Assembly (NCBI GenBank): GCA_016928525.1 | Contig: JAFGKO010000386.1 | Span: 1-64,000, forward strand | Length of the DNA stretch: 64,000 nucleotides | Direction: 5' to 3' | Origin: Anaerolineales bacterium | GTDB taxonomy: Bacteria; Chloroflexota; Anaerolineae; Anaerolineales; Villigracilaceae | Shown here: piece after piece, positions 7,589 through 17,782 of the stretch | How positions within the stretch are numbered: position 1 is the first letter of the stretch | Layout: each line of letters opens with the position of its first letter | The notes under the pieces: generated by a model | What the model was told of the DNA's origin: nothing | The model's input: only the letters and a program-made list of their open reading frames with translations | The model's database searches: none | Made by a program: the position numbers and the translations under genes

Positions 7589-9064
7589 ATGAATAATCGC
7601 ATCCCTACATCCATCATCATCTTCGGCGCTTCCGGCGATCTGACCCAGCGGAAGCTAATCCCCTCCTTCTTCAATTTGTTCATCAAGCGCAAAACACCCA
7701 AAAAACTCAATATCGTAGGATACGGCTGGACTCCCTTCACCCACGAGCAATTCCGCACACACCTGTACCAGGGGCTGAAGGAATACTCCAGTTTTAAGTA
7801 CACGGAAGAAGAATGGTCCCTGTTTGCGCCTCACCTGTACTACCAGCAGGGGAAATACGATGACCAGGCCGGCCTCGAAAAGCTTGCAGCTTTCCTGGGC
7901 ACGCTCGAAGACGGTCGCGCCAACCGCCTGTATTACATGGCCATCCCTCCCAGCGTTTTCCCGGCCATCATTTCGAACCTGGATGCCACGGACCAGCTCA
8001 AGGAAAACGGCGGTTGGCGGCGCATCGTGGTAGAAAAGCCTTTTGGCACCGGCCTGGCTTCTGCCAGAGAACTCAACCAGCAGCTCCACAAGGTGGTCAA
8101 CGAAGACCAGATCTATCGCATCGACCATTACTTGGGCAAAGAGACCGTACAGAACATCCTGTTCACGCGCTTTGCCAATACCATCTTCGAACCCCTCTGG
8201 AACCGCAATTACATCGACTCGGTCCAGATCACTGTGGCCGAAGAGGTTGGTGTAGGACACCGCGGGGGCTATTATGATGGGGTGGGTGTGGTGCGGGACA
8301 TGTTCCAGAACCACTTGATGCAACTGGTCACGCTGGTTGCGATGGAGCCGCCTGCTTCGTTCAACGCCGATGCACTGCGCAACGAAAAAGTCAAGGTATT
8401 GAGTGCCATCCAGCCGGTCAACGGCAAGTCGGTGGCGTACAATACTGTCCGTGCGCAATATCGCGGCTATCGCGCTGAAATGGACGTCAAGAAAGACTCG
8501 ACCACGCCCACCTACGCAGCATTACGCCTCTTCATCAATAACTGGCGCTGGCAGGGTGTCCCATTTTATCTGCGCTCCGGCAAGAGTATGGCCGAAAAAC
8601 AGACGCAGATCATCATCCGTTTCAAAGAGCCGCCGCTGGCCATGTTCCCTATGCCGCCCGGCCAGAAAATGACGCCCAACATGCTGGTGCTCTTCCTGCA
8701 ACCCGACGAGGGCGTGCACCTGCGCTTCGAGGCCAAAGCGCCCGACACGGTCGCTGAGACGCGCTCCGTGGACATGGAATTCCACTATGCCGAGGCCTTC
8801 GGACCCACTGCCATCCCCGAAGCCTACGAACGCCTGCTGCTGGATGCCATCCAGGGGGATGCTTCCCTGTTCACGCGCGCAGACGAAGTGGAAATGGCCT
8901 GGAGCCTGATCGATCCCATTCTAAAAGCCTGGGATACGGATCAGACGCCGCCCCTGGCTGAATACGAACCCGGGAGCTGGGGGCCAATCGAAGCCAACGC
9001 CCTGCTCTCCAAAGACGGACGCGGCTGGATGCACGAAGAAGCCAGCCACATGCTGGATGATTGA
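7589..9064 (+). CDS. zwf: Glucose-6-phosphate 1-dehydrogenase
   Basis: Oxidises glucose 6-phosphate to 6-phosphogluconolactone with NAD(P)+, the entry step of the oxidative pentose phosphate pathway. The length of 491 residues is normal. The coenzyme fingerprint is GASGDLTQRKL (residues 11-21) and the active-site signature is RIDHYLGKE (residues 177-185, with the catalytic His nearby). Other conserved strings include VVEKPFGTGL and YLRSGKSM. AAAAGGA precedes the ATG. The order pgl-zwf on one strand points to a shared operon. Confidence 0.95.
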   Translation: MNNRIPTSIIIFGASGDLTQRKLIPSFFNLFIKRKTPKKLNIVGYGWTPFTHEQFRTHLYQGLKEYSSFKYTEEEWSLFAPHLYYQQGKYDDQAGLEKLAAFLGTLEDGRANRLYYMAIPPSVFPAIISNLDATDQLKENGGWRRIVVEKPFGTGLASARELNQQLHKVVNEDQIYRIDHYLGKETVQNILFTRFANTIFEPLWNRNYIDSVQITVAEEVGVGHRGGYYDGVGVVRDMFQNHLMQLVTLVAMEPPASFNADALRNEKVKVLSAIQPVNGKSVAYNTVRAQYRGYRAEMDVKKDSTTPTYAALRLFINNWRWQGVPFYLRSGKSMAEKQTQIIIRFKEPPLAMFPMPPGQKMTPNMLVLFLQPDEGVHLRFEAKAPDTVAETRSVDMEFHYAEAFGPTAIPEAYERLLLDAIQGDASLFTRADEVEMAWSLIDPILKAWDTDQTPPLAEYEPGSWGPIEANALLSKDGRGWMHEEASHMLDD

Positions 9065-9371
9065 TTTGAATGGCTAGTGGAGCCCAACGTTTACAAGCGT
9101 TGATACATGATGCTGGTTCAAAAGTCTGTCCCCCCGCAGGGATGATAAGACTTTTGACTCTGGGGGTATTCAAGCTGATATTGTGAGCATAACAGTGTAA
9201 ATTCATTTCACCAGATACGGCAATCGTTGCACTGCCAGCCAAAAAACTGGTCAAGTGGACAGGGTGAACCTATACCTCAGACAGTTGTGAATAACCCATT
9301 AATGATTAAACTTTTAATGAAATTATGCGTATATATCTTAGTAATCAAACAAGAAAAAGGAGAATGCACAC
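9065..9371. other. Non-coding gap after zwf with one inverted repeat
   Basis: No credible gene is visible in these 307 nt. An inverted repeat with 10-bp arms TCAAAAGTCT (9118-9127) and AGACTTTTGA (9148-9157) could form a stem after zwf, but no T-run follows. The right part is AT-rich and should hold the promoter of the adaptor gene; I cannot pick a convincing -35/-10 pair. AAGGAG at 9356-9361 is the ribosome-binding site of that gene. Confidence 0.6.
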
Positions 9372-10529
9372 ATGAAACGTTTGTTAGTTATATCTTTTTT
9401 TGTAATTTTGGGAGTTCTATTAACTGCCTGCGGGAATGGCGGTGAAGAGGCTGCCGTAAGCACGCCCATTCCAACGGTTGTTGCTGAAAATGTCATTATT
9501 GCCGAAGGGCGACTGGAGCCTATCCATTACGCGGATATCGCCTTTAATGCCAACGGCACAGTCAGCGAGGTGCTGGTAACCGAAGGCGAACAGGTTACCA
9601 AAGGGCAGGTCATCGCACGCCTGGATAACAGTGAATCCAAGCAAGCCGAAGTTGCCAAGGCCGAAGAAGATTTCCTGCTGGCCCAACAAGCCTTCGATAG
9701 CGCCCAGGCAACCGCACTGGGCAAGCTGGCAGATGCACACGAAGCCGTGCGCAAAGCACAGTATGAATTCGACAACTTCGATATCCCCTCCGACCTGAGG
9801 GATATGGGTACGCGCGAGGCCTTGAGCTACACGGCGGATAAGCTCGAGGAGGCGCGCATCAACTTCGAACCATACAGGTACCTCGAAGAGCGTCTCGAAC
9901 GGGAACTCGCGCGAGAAAATCCCAATAAACCTGAAGTCTATCGCGACACCGCCAAGATATACAAAAAGAGACTGGATGACGCCTGGGCCGAATACAACAA
10001 AGCCATCAAATGGACCACGCTGGAGTCTGCTCTCGAAAGTGCACAATCCGAAATGGCGCAAGCCCAGAAAGAATACGATCTCCTGTCCAGTGGGAGCGAT
10101 GCTGACGAGAAAGCTGTGGCAGAAGCGCAGTTTGAAGCTGCGCGCGCCAACCTGGCAGCCGCGCGCGCCGCGCGCGCGGACGTCGAACTGAGCGCTCCTT
10201 TCGATGGAACGGTGGCAGGTCTGAAGGTCAAGAGCGGCGAATCGGTCACCCCGGGGCAGATTGCCGTCAGTGTAGCGGATTTCTCCGGCTGGATCGTCAA
10301 GACCACCGACTTGACTGAACTGGATGTCGTGGATATCGCAGAAGGCCAGGCTGTCAGCATTGCATTGGATGCTATTCCCGATGCGACCCTGGACGGTAAA
10401 ATCCAAACTATTGGACAGAATTTCTCCGAAAAACAAGGCGATATCGTCTATGAAGTCACCGTCGAGTTGACCGAATCACTACCCAACATGCGCTGGGGCA
10501 TGACCGCTGAAGTAAAGTTCAGCAAGTAA
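9372..10529 (+). CDS. MacA/HlyD-like efflux adaptor lipoprotein
   Basis: Periplasmic adaptor type (membrane fusion protein) of 385 residues. The signal sequence ends in the lipobox LLTAC (Cys20), so the protein is anchored outside the membrane. It has the family order: lipoyl half (DIAFNANGTVSEVLVTEG), a long helical hairpin at about 90-250 rich in Ala, Glu and Gln, the second lipoyl half (ELSAPFDGTVAGLKVKSGE) and a beta-barrel end. It begins a run of five collinear genes with two ATPase/permease pairs, and so probably serves one or both transporters. In a single-membrane cell it could not reach an outer-membrane channel, so it may instead hand substrates to the permease. The substrate is unknown. 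Confidence 0.85.
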   Translation: MKRLLVISFFVILGVLLTACGNGGEEAAVSTPIPTVVAENVIIAEGRLEPIHYADIAFNANGTVSEVLVTEGEQVTKGQVIARLDNSESKQAEVAKAEEDFLLAQQAFDSAQATALGKLADAHEAVRKAQYEFDNFDIPSDLRDMGTREALSYTADKLEEARINFEPYRYLEERLERELARENPNKPEVYRDTAKIYKKRLDDAWAEYNKAIKWTTLESALESAQSEMAQAQKEYDLLSSGSDADEKAVAEAQFEAARANLAAARAARADVELSAPFDGTVAGLKVKSGESVTPGQIAVSVADFSGWIVKTTDLTELDVVDIAEGQAVSIALDAIPDATLDGKIQTIGQNFSEKQGDIVYEVTVELTESLPNMRWGMTAEVKFSK

Positions 10530-10592
10530 ATCCTCATCTCTTCTCCATTGTCCTGCTACTGAAAAACAGTAGCAGGACAGAGGCAGGTAATC

Positions 10593-11744
10593 ATGATCAA
10601 CCTTCCTTTCGTCAAATCCAATAATGGACCAGTAAAGGATGGCAGTACTCAGCAGCCTATCATCGAACTGCGGGATGTGCAAAAATCCTATATGTCGGCA
10701 GCAGGAGAATTTCGCGCCCTCAGAGGCATAAATTTGCAGATCGATGCAGGCGAGTTCGTCAGCATTATCGGCAAATCAGGCAGCGGCAAATCCACGTTGC
10801 TGAATATGGTCACGGGCATCGATCGGCCGACAACGGGCGAAGTCGTGGTGAATGGGACAGCTGTTCACGAATTAGATGAAAACCAGTTGGCAGGTTGGCG
10901 CGGTGACAGTATGGGCATTATCTTCCAATTTTTCCAGTTACTGCCTGCGCTCAGTCTTATGCAAAATGTGATTTTGCCAATGGATTTGGCCGGGAAGTAT
11001 AAACCCCGGGAGAGGCGTGAGCGCGCCGAGCACCTGTTGGAAATCGTCGACCTGGCCGACCACATGCACAAATTACCCAGCATGGTCTCCGGCGGGCAAC
11101 AACAACGCGCAGCCATGGCGCGAGCGCTCGCCAATGATCCGCCTATCATTATCGCTGATGAGCCGACCGGGAACCTGGACTCAAAGACTGCCGAAACCGT
11201 CTTCAATTTGTTCAACAACCTCGTTGAGCAGGGTAAGACCATCATCATTGTCACGCATGATAGCAGCCTCGCCAGGCGCGCCCATCGAACAGCACTGATC
11301 ACCGATGGCGAAATCGTCAACGAATATGTCGCCAAGGCTCTGCCTACCCTGACACACGAACAACTCCTGGCGGCTACGCACAAAATTCAGCCTCGCCAAT
11401 ACGACCCTGGAGCGATGATCCTGACGGAAGGCAAAGATAACGACAAGTTTTACATTGTGTCAAAGGGAATTGTGGAAGTGGTATTGCCACGCCCCAACCA
11501 GTCAGATGTAGTTATTCTGCAGTTAGGCCCTGGCAAGTACTTTGGAGAGATCGCATTCTTTCATGGGCAAAAGAGTAGAGCCTCTGTCCGCGCCGCGGAA
11601 AGCAACCCGGTTGAAGTCCTGGCGATTAGCTATGACCAACTCAACGAATTGCTGAGTCAGTCTGATGTCACGCGTGAGGCGCTAAACCAGGCCGCTGATC
11701 GACACGAACGAGAAAATATCCAATGGCGAAATGGGAAGGCTTGA
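10593..11744 (+). CDS. ABC transporter ATPase fused to a cNMP-binding domain, copy 1
   Basis: A 383-residue fusion. Residues about 20-245 are a MacB/LolD-type ATPase with Walker [10 protein letters not shown], signature [14 protein letters not shown], Walker [13 protein letters not shown] and switch His in VTHDSSLA. Residues about 255-370 form a cyclic-nucleotide-binding domain: [20 protein letters not shown], then [21 protein letters not shown], where the Glu and Arg of the phosphate-binding cassette are kept. A C-terminal cNMP domain on this ATPase class is unusual and suggests that nucleotide binding gates the transporter. AGGCAGG precedes the ATG. The permease start lies 2 nt beyond its stop. 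Confidence 0.85.
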   Translation: MINLPFVKSNNGPVKDGSTQQPIIELRDVQKSYMSAAGEFRALRGINLQIDAGEFVSIIGKSGSGKSTLLNMVTGIDRPTTGEVVVNGTAVHELDENQLAGWRGDSMGIIFQFFQLLPALSLMQNVILPMDLAGKYKPRERRERAEHLLEIVDLADHMHKLPSMVSGGQQQRAAMARALANDPPIIIADEPTGNLDSKTAETVFNLFNNLVEQGKTIIIVTHDSSLARRAHRTALITDGEIVNEYVAKALPTLTHEQLLAATHKIQPRQYDPGAMILTEGKDNDKFYIVSKGIVEVVLPRPNQSDVVILQLGPGKYFGEIAFFHGQKSRASVRAAESNPVEVLAISYDQLNELLSQSDVTREALNQAADRHERENIQWRNGKA

Positions 11745-11745
11745 G

Positions 11746-14151
11746 ATGGGTGTCATCTGGCACAAAATCTGGTTCGACCTGTGGAATAACAAGACTCGTA
11801 CCCTGCTTGCAATTTTAAGTATTACCGCAGGGGTATTTGCAGTAGGCGCCATCTTCGGGATGAGCGATATGTTACTTACGAACATGGACAAATCCCATCG
11901 CGCAGTCTTGCCAACCCATATCAATGTGGTCCTCGACGAGGCGGTTGACCGCGAGGTCATACTCAACCTTAAGGATGTTCCTGGCGTTGAGGACGTGGAA
12001 CCGTATAACTCGGTCAGTTTAACGTATAAATTGCGCCCGCAAGACGATTGGCGTCAAGGCGTAATCCAAATGCGCGATAATTACGATGCCCAAAAATATG
12101 AATTGCTTCAATTGCGGGCAGGCCGCTGGCCAGATGGCAAAAACGAAGTCAGCATCGAACGCATGGCAGCCCAGTTCTTGAACATTGGGATTGGTGATGA
12201 GGTCATCTTCAAGATCGAGGATAAAGAACGAGTCATCCCCATCACTGGTTTGATCCGCCATCCCTTTGTACCGCCGCCGCAGTTCCAGGATCTGGCTTTC
12301 TTTTTCATGGACAGCGCAGGCATGGAACGCTTGAATATACCGGCTGGCAAATTCAGTTCATTTTACGTACGTGTCACGCCGTATAGTTCTGATTATTCTA
12401 AAGAAGTTGCTACGGCAATCAAGGATAAACTGTCAAAACAAAATATTCGTATTGCTGCCTTTGTGTACGAAGACCCTGACAAACACTGGGGCCGGACCTT
12501 TTTCGATGGCATCACAATGGTCCAGGAACTGCTGGCTGTCATCTGTGTCATCATCAGCGCGATTCTGGTCTACAACACGCTTTCCAACCTGATCACCCAA
12601 CAAACGGACCAAATCGGCATTCTAAAAGCAATTGGCGGCAGAACGAGTACTATTGTCAGGATCTATCTGGTCAGCACGTTGGTCTACGGTACGCTCGCAT
12701 TTCTGATCGCCCTGCCCCTGGGAGCGATTGTCGCCTTCCTCTTGACCAAGTCGATGTTGAACCTGTTCAACATCGACTTCAACCAGTTCCAATACTCAAA
12801 CCGGGCTGTGATATTCCAGGCCATATCCGCGCTGGCAGCCCCGCTGTTGGCAGGATTACCGCCTATCCTGCAAGGCGCACGCATCACTGTTCGCGATGCG
12901 ATTGCCAGTTACGGTCTGGGTGGCGATTACCGTTCCGGTTGGCTCGACCGCGTTGTTGAGGGGATAGGCCAACGCTGGTTGCCATCATACTATGCGCAAT
13001 CGCTTGGGAATATGTTCCGCCATAAAGGGCGTTTGCTGATGACGCAACTGGTGCTGGTCGCCGCAGGCAGCGCCTTCCTGATGGTGATGAGTCTTAACTC
13101 CTCAATCGCATTGACACTGGATAAATTTTTCCAGCGCCAAGATTATGAAAGCGTACTCTACTTTGGCAGGAACCAAAGAGTGGACCGTGTCACAGCATAC
13201 GCCCAATCTATCCAGGGGGTGGAACAGGTTGAACTGCGCCTGATCCAGGGCGCAAGTATGTACGTGGAAGGCCAACTGGTGAAGGAAGCTGGGATCGGTG
13301 CAAACATCAAGGGCATCCCTGAAAACAGTGATTTCTTCAAGCCGCTGATCGTTGCTGGTCGCTGGTTAGCGCCCGGCGATGGCCCCGCAGTTGTGATTTC
13401 CCGCGACACTGCCAAGAAGAACGATATCCAAGTGGGTGATAGAGTCACATTGAACCTGGGCGAGATGGGTGAAGACGAATGGCTTGTAATCGGTCTATAC
13501 GAGCCGGTTTTTGTGGGAACTTACAACGTAGATACAATCTACGCGCCGCTTGAGGCTTTATACAACACTTCCAAGAAATATGACCAAGGCAGTGAACTGT
13601 TAATCCGCACCGCTTCGACCAATGGTGAATTTACATCTACTGTCACCGAAAATCTCAAGGATTTGTTTGAGAGTCATAGCATGAAAGTGACCGACAGCCA
13701 GACCCAGGCCGCGTTGCGTACGACCAACGAGTGGCAGTTCAGTATCGTGACCTCGATGCTGCTGGCACTCTCGGTCATCGTCGCCCTGGTAGGTGGTATC
13801 GCCCTGATGGGAGCACTCTCAATTGGTGTAATCGAACGGACAAAGGAGATCGGTGTGTTGCGAGCCATCGGGGCACGCTCCCCCATTATCCTAGGTATGT
13901 TCGTGATGGAAGGCATTTTCCAGGGTGGTTTGAGTTGGCTGATCTCGATCCCGATTTCATTCCTGGCCAGCCCATCTGTAGCAAGCGCGCTGGGACATGC
14001 TATGTTCGGCGCAACTTTGGATTATCAATATAACTGGATCGCTGTAGCTATATGGTTTGGGATTATCGTATTCATTTCAGCATTGGCTTCGATGTTCCCT
14101 GCTCGTGGAGCGATCCGTATCAGTGTGCGCGATAGCCTGGCTTATGCGTAA
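11746..14151 (+). CDS. FtsX/MacB-type ABC permease, copy 1
   Basis: About 800 residues with two FtsX units: TM1 near residue 25, a large outside domain, three TM helices around residues 255-385, another TM near 430, a second outside domain and three closing TM helices. The conserved cytoplasmic loops QIGILKAIGG and TKEIGVLRAIGA are the permease-ATPase coupling signatures. The ORF is open to an ATG at 11731, but ATG 11746 aligns with the start of copy 2 and has GGAAGG just upstream. It should form the membrane part of the transporter with the preceding ATPase. It is homologous to the gene at 15323 over its full length. Confidence 0.87.
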   Translation: MGVIWHKIWFDLWNNKTRTLLAILSITAGVFAVGAIFGMSDMLLTNMDKSHRAVLPTHINVVLDEAVDREVILNLKDVPGVEDVEPYNSVSLTYKLRPQDDWRQGVIQMRDNYDAQKYELLQLRAGRWPDGKNEVSIERMAAQFLNIGIGDEVIFKIEDKERVIPITGLIRHPFVPPPQFQDLAFFFMDSAGMERLNIPAGKFSSFYVRVTPYSSDYSKEVATAIKDKLSKQNIRIAAFVYEDPDKHWGRTFFDGITMVQELLAVICVIISAILVYNTLSNLITQQTDQIGILKAIGGRTSTIVRIYLVSTLVYGTLAFLIALPLGAIVAFLLTKSMLNLFNIDFNQFQYSNRAVIFQAISALAAPLLAGLPPILQGARITVRDAIASYGLGGDYRSGWLDRVVEGIGQRWLPSYYAQSLGNMFRHKGRLLMTQLVLVAAGSAFLMVMSLNSSIALTLDKFFQRQDYESVLYFGRNQRVDRVTAYAQSIQGVEQVELRLIQGASMYVEGQLVKEAGIGANIKGIPENSDFFKPLIVAGRWLAPGDGPAVVISRDTAKKNDIQVGDRVTLNLGEMGEDEWLVIGLYEPVFVGTYNVDTIYAPLEALYNTSKKYDQGSELLIRTASTNGEFTSTVTENLKDLFESHSMKVTDSQTQAALRTTNEWQFSIVTSMLLALSVIVALVGGIALMGALSIGVIERTKEIGVLRAIGARSPIILGMFVMEGIFQGGLSWLISIPISFLASPSVASALGHAMFGATLDYQYNWIAVAIWFGIIVFISALASMFPARGAIRISVRDSLAYA

Positions 14152-14171
14152 AACCTTTTGGAGGAAGCATT

Positions 14172-15326
14172 ATGTGGACATTACCTTTTACTAAGAATGT
14201 AAGCGATAAAAACGACGTTGCTGGTCCGAATGGAAATCATTCCATTATTGAATTACGAAATGTGACTAAGAATTACAAAACCGCTGTGGGTGACTTTCCG
14301 GCGCTCAAGAGTGTGGATCTGCAAATTCAAGCCGGTGAATTCGTCAGCGTAATCGGTAAATCGGGCAGTGGAAAATCAACGCTGCTTAACATGGTCACCG
14401 GCATCGACCGCCCAACCGATGGGGAAGTCTTTGTCAACGACACAGCCGTCCATGAACTGAATGAAAACCGCATGGCACGCTGGCGTGGCAAAAACCTTGG
14501 TATCGTGTTCCAGTTCTTCCAATTGCTGCCGACGATTTCAATCGTCGAAAATATCATGCTCCCCATGGATTTTTGCCGCACTTATCCGATGCGCGAGCGG
14601 GAAAAACGCGCTATGGAACTGCTCGACATGGTTGAACTGGCGGACCATGCCTATAAATTGCCGACTGCGCTCTCAGGCGGCCAACAACAACGGGTTGCCA
14701 TTGCGCGCGCGCTGGCAAACGATCCTCCGATTGTTATTGCGGACGAACCGACAGGCAACCTCGATTCGAAAACAGCGGATAGCGTCTTCCAGTTGTTCAA
14801 GGATCTCGTTGCGCAGGGGAAGACCATCATTGTCGTCACCCACGACAGCGGGCTGGCCAAGCGCACCCAGCGCACGGCCCTTATCGCAGACGGCGAGATC
14901 GTCAATGAATACGTTGCAAAGGCGATGTCATCACTCTCCCATGACCAGTTATTGGAAGCCACACGTAAAGCCAAGTTACAACAGTATGAACCCGGCTCGA
15001 TGATCATAGCTGAAGGCAAGGATGCCAATGCATTTTATATCGTTTCGAAAGGCACTGTTGAAGTAGTCTTACCGCGGCCAAACCAGTCAGATGTGATCGT
15101 TGTGCAGCTCGGCCCGGGCAAGTATTTCGGCGAGATGGAATTCTTCCACGAGCGCAGAAACAGGGCTTCAATCCGCGCATATGAAAACGGACCGGTCGAG
15201 GTACTCGCCATCAGCTACGATCAACTCAACGAACTGCTGGGCAGCTCTGAGGTCGCGCGCGAGGCGTTGCGGCAGGCTGCCGATCAGCATGAGCAGGAAA
15301 ATATCCAGAAACGAGGCTCGTCATGA
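14172..15326 (+). CDS. ABC transporter ATPase fused to a cNMP-binding domain, copy 2
   Basis: 384 residues, collinear with copy 1. The ATPase has [34 protein letters not shown] and VTHDSGLA. The C-terminal cNMP domain carries EGKDANAFYIVSKGTVEVV and GKYFGEMEFFHERRNRASIRA, again with the Glu and Arg of the binding cassette. Long stretches are identical to copy 1, while the N-terminus and cassette loop differ, so both copies seem functional. GGAGG precedes the ATG, and its stop overlaps the next start by 4 nt. Confidence 0.85.
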   Translation: MWTLPFTKNVSDKNDVAGPNGNHSIIELRNVTKNYKTAVGDFPALKSVDLQIQAGEFVSVIGKSGSGKSTLLNMVTGIDRPTDGEVFVNDTAVHELNENRMARWRGKNLGIVFQFFQLLPTISIVENIMLPMDFCRTYPMREREKRAMELLDMVELADHAYKLPTALSGGQQQRVAIARALANDPPIVIADEPTGNLDSKTADSVFQLFKDLVAQGKTIIVVTHDSGLAKRTQRTALIADGEIVNEYVAKAMSSLSHDQLLEATRKAKLQQYEPGSMIIAEGKDANAFYIVSKGTVEVVLPRPNQSDVIVVQLGPGKYFGEMEFFHERRNRASIRAYENGPVEVLAISYDQLNELLGSSEVAREALRQAADQHEQENIQKRGSS

Positions 15327-17713
15327 TCAGCAGTCGCTGGAAAAAGATCTGGGCAGATTTTTGGGGCAACAAGTCGCGGACTCTGCTTACCATCCTGACC
15401 ATTATGGTCGGCACATTCGCTGTCGGGTTCAATAGCAATCTTGGTTCCTACATGCTTGAAAGCATGGACAGTGACTACCTCTCTGCTAATCCGTCTGAAG
15501 CAACGATCTATACATCACCATTTGATGACGAGGTGGTAAAGATTGCACGGACGATACCGGGTGTGGACGCAGCAGAGGGTCGCAGTTCTACCAATGCATA
15601 TCTGATCCCATCCGAAGGGGAGCCAATTTCTATTCAATTCACTGGGATCGAAAACCCGGAAGATCTGACGCTTGACCAACTCAAACCTAGAATGGGTGAA
15701 GATTCCATACCAGCCTTTTCCGATAAGGAAGTGTTGGTTGATGCTTCCGCCGTATCACTTGGTTATAAGGTCGGCGATACACTGATCATCGAACTCGAGG
15801 ACGGCAAACGACGGGGACTGACCCTCGCAGGATATGTTCATGATGTTGCAGGGTTTCCTTACAATTTGGCACAAACAATCAACGCCTATGTGACATCCGA
15901 TACACTTGAATGGCTCGGGGGGTCAAGACAATTTAGCGTACTTGCCGTAAGCGTATCTGAAAAACAGACCGACGCGGAACATGTCAAAACAATTGCACAG
16001 GCTGTTGCCGACCGAATGGAACGAGCGGGTGCAGAAATATATTTCGTGAATGTGTACCAGCCCGGGCACCATTTTGCATGGAGCATATCTCAAGGTATCT
16101 TCTTTGTTCTGGGTGTGCTTGCGTATATGACCGTGTTGTTGAGCGGCTTTCTCATTATCAACACCATTACCGCGATTATGACCCAGCAGACGCGTCAAAT
16201 TGGCATCATGAAAGCCGTTGGAGGCGGGACCGCTCAGGTCTTTGCCATGTATGTCGTACTGATTATGGGCTTCGGCTTGATTGCTTTAGCCCTTGCAATA
16301 CCGTTGGCAGGTTGGGCCGGGCAAGATATCGGTGGCGGAATGGCGGCTTATTTGAATTTCAACCCACTTCCGTTCAAACCTTATCCTTCCGCCATCGTCC
16401 AACAGATCATTGTGGCCTTGCTCGTGCCTGTATTCTCAGCGTTGTGGCCTGTGCACAATAGTGTCCGCATCACCGTACGAGAAGCTATTAGCGATTATGG
16501 CATCGGTGGAGATGCCAGGTCGAAGAACACCTCGGTAAGCAAAAGAGCGCTATTTATTCCACGCCCCATGCGCTTATCGTTGCGGAATGCATTCAGGCGC
16601 AAACTCCGCCTGGGATTGACTCTGTTCTCGCTTGTGCTTGGGGGGGGCATCTTCATCGGTGTTTACAACCTGTGGGCCTCATTCGACAAGACCATCGAAG
16701 ATATCCAGGGATATATCCTCGCAGATGTCAATGTTTCTTTCGGCCGCTATTACCGATACGATGAAGTTGCTATGCTGGCAGAGAGTGTGCCCGGCGTTTC
16801 CAGCGTTGAAGGATGGACCGAATACCCTGGCACTCTCATCTCGGATAAAGATGCCGCAGGAACACAAATCTACTTCGTCGCGCCTCCATCTACTTCGACC
16901 TTGATCGATCCTGTAATCACGGCTGGTCGCTGGTTGACGACTGGCGATGAGAATGCAATTGTGATCGGCAACCACCTTCTTGTTATGTTCCCCGACCTGA
17001 AGGTTGGCGACTGGCTCACAATTGAGATAGATGGGAAAGAAACAAAATGGCATATTGTTGGTTTTTACACCATCACAGGAAATGTAAACCCGCCTCTTCT
17101 GTATGTCAATTATGAGTATCTCAGCCGCCTGGTGGGCCGGCCCGAACAGGTTTACTCCCTGCGCGTTCTGACGATAGAGCATGATGCTATTACACAGAAG
17201 AGAGTTAACGATCAATTGCTTGCCATTTTCGAAGATCATGGCATCCAGGTGAGTTCTTCAGAACTGGGCACGGATTTTATCGCCAGTCAAAAAGCAACTA
17301 CGGACATCCTGGTTTACTTCATGCTGGTCATGGCCACCATGATTGCGATCGTTGGTGGTCTCGGCTTGATGGGAACAATGAGCATCAACGTGCTCGAACG
17401 CACGCGGGAGATCGGGGTCATGCGCGCCATTGGCGCCTCCAACGGGGACATTCAAAGCATTGTGATCGTAGAGGGCATGGTCATTGGACTGATCAGTTGG
17501 GTCATCAGCATCCTGCTGTCCATCCCCATCACAGTCGTATTGACAACCGGAGTGGGATTAGCGATCTTGACCGCCCCTATGCCTGCTGTCTACGGCATCA
17601 GCGGGATCCTCGCCTGGTTGATCGGCACATTGCTCATTGCTACATTAGCAAGCGCATTGCCTGCGCGCAGAGCCTCCAGATTGACTGTGCGCGACACATT
17701 GGCGTACGAATAA
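15323..17713 (+). CDS. FtsX/MacB-type ABC permease, copy 2
   Basis: 796 residues, same architecture as copy 1: TM1 at the N-terminus (WKKIWADFWGNKSRTLL matches copy 1), two outside domains, and coupling loops QIGIMKAVGG and TREIGVMRAIGA. It ends with a basic-aromatic tail (RASRLTVRDTLAYE) like that of copy 1. Its start overlaps the ATPase stop (ATGA), which indicates coupled synthesis. The outside domains differ far more between the two copies than the membrane parts, which would fit different substrates or partners. Confidence 0.87.
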   Translation: MISSRWKKIWADFWGNKSRTLLTILTIMVGTFAVGFNSNLGSYMLESMDSDYLSANPSEATIYTSPFDDEVVKIARTIPGVDAAEGRSSTNAYLIPSEGEPISIQFTGIENPEDLTLDQLKPRMGEDSIPAFSDKEVLVDASAVSLGYKVGDTLIIELEDGKRRGLTLAGYVHDVAGFPYNLAQTINAYVTSDTLEWLGGSRQFSVLAVSVSEKQTDAEHVKTIAQAVADRMERAGAEIYFVNVYQPGHHFAWSISQGIFFVLGVLAYMTVLLSGFLIINTITAIMTQQTRQIGIMKAVGGGTAQVFAMYVVLIMGFGLIALALAIPLAGWAGQDIGGGMAAYLNFNPLPFKPYPSAIVQQIIVALLVPVFSALWPVHNSVRITVREAISDYGIGGDARSKNTSVSKRALFIPRPMRLSLRNAFRRKLRLGLTLFSLVLGGGIFIGVYNLWASFDKTIEDIQGYILADVNVSFGRYYRYDEVAMLAESVPGVSSVEGWTEYPGTLISDKDAAGTQIYFVAPPSTSTLIDPVITAGRWLTTGDENAIVIGNHLLVMFPDLKVGDWLTIEIDGKETKWHIVGFYTITGNVNPPLLYVNYEYLSRLVGRPEQVYSLRVLTIEHDAITQKRVNDQLLAIFEDHGIQVSSSELGTDFIASQKATTDILVYFMLVMATMIAIVGGLGLMGTMSINVLERTREIGVMRAIGASNGDIQSIVIVEGMVIGLISWVISILLSIPITVVLTTGVGLAILTAPMPAVYGISGILAWLIGTLLIATLASALPARRASRLTVRDTLAYE

Positions 17714-17724
17714 CCCTTACGCAA

Positions 17725-17754
17725 CCTCCCCCAGATCGCCGGATTTGGGGGAGG
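17725..17754. terminator. Hairpin between convergent genes
   Basis: Perfect 9-bp arms CCTCCCCCA and TGGGGGAGG around a 12-nt loop, between the end of permease copy 2 and the end of the REC-GGDEF gene on the other strand. It could stop transcription from both sides, but neither side has a long T-run. Confidence 0.5.
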
Positions 17755-17782
17755 AGTTCAGTATAAGGGAAGGTACGAATTC

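Noticed and set aside
9182..9200. Second possible Crp-type site before the adaptor gene
   Set aside because: TGTGAGCATAACAGTG matches only one half-site, so it is not reported as an operator.
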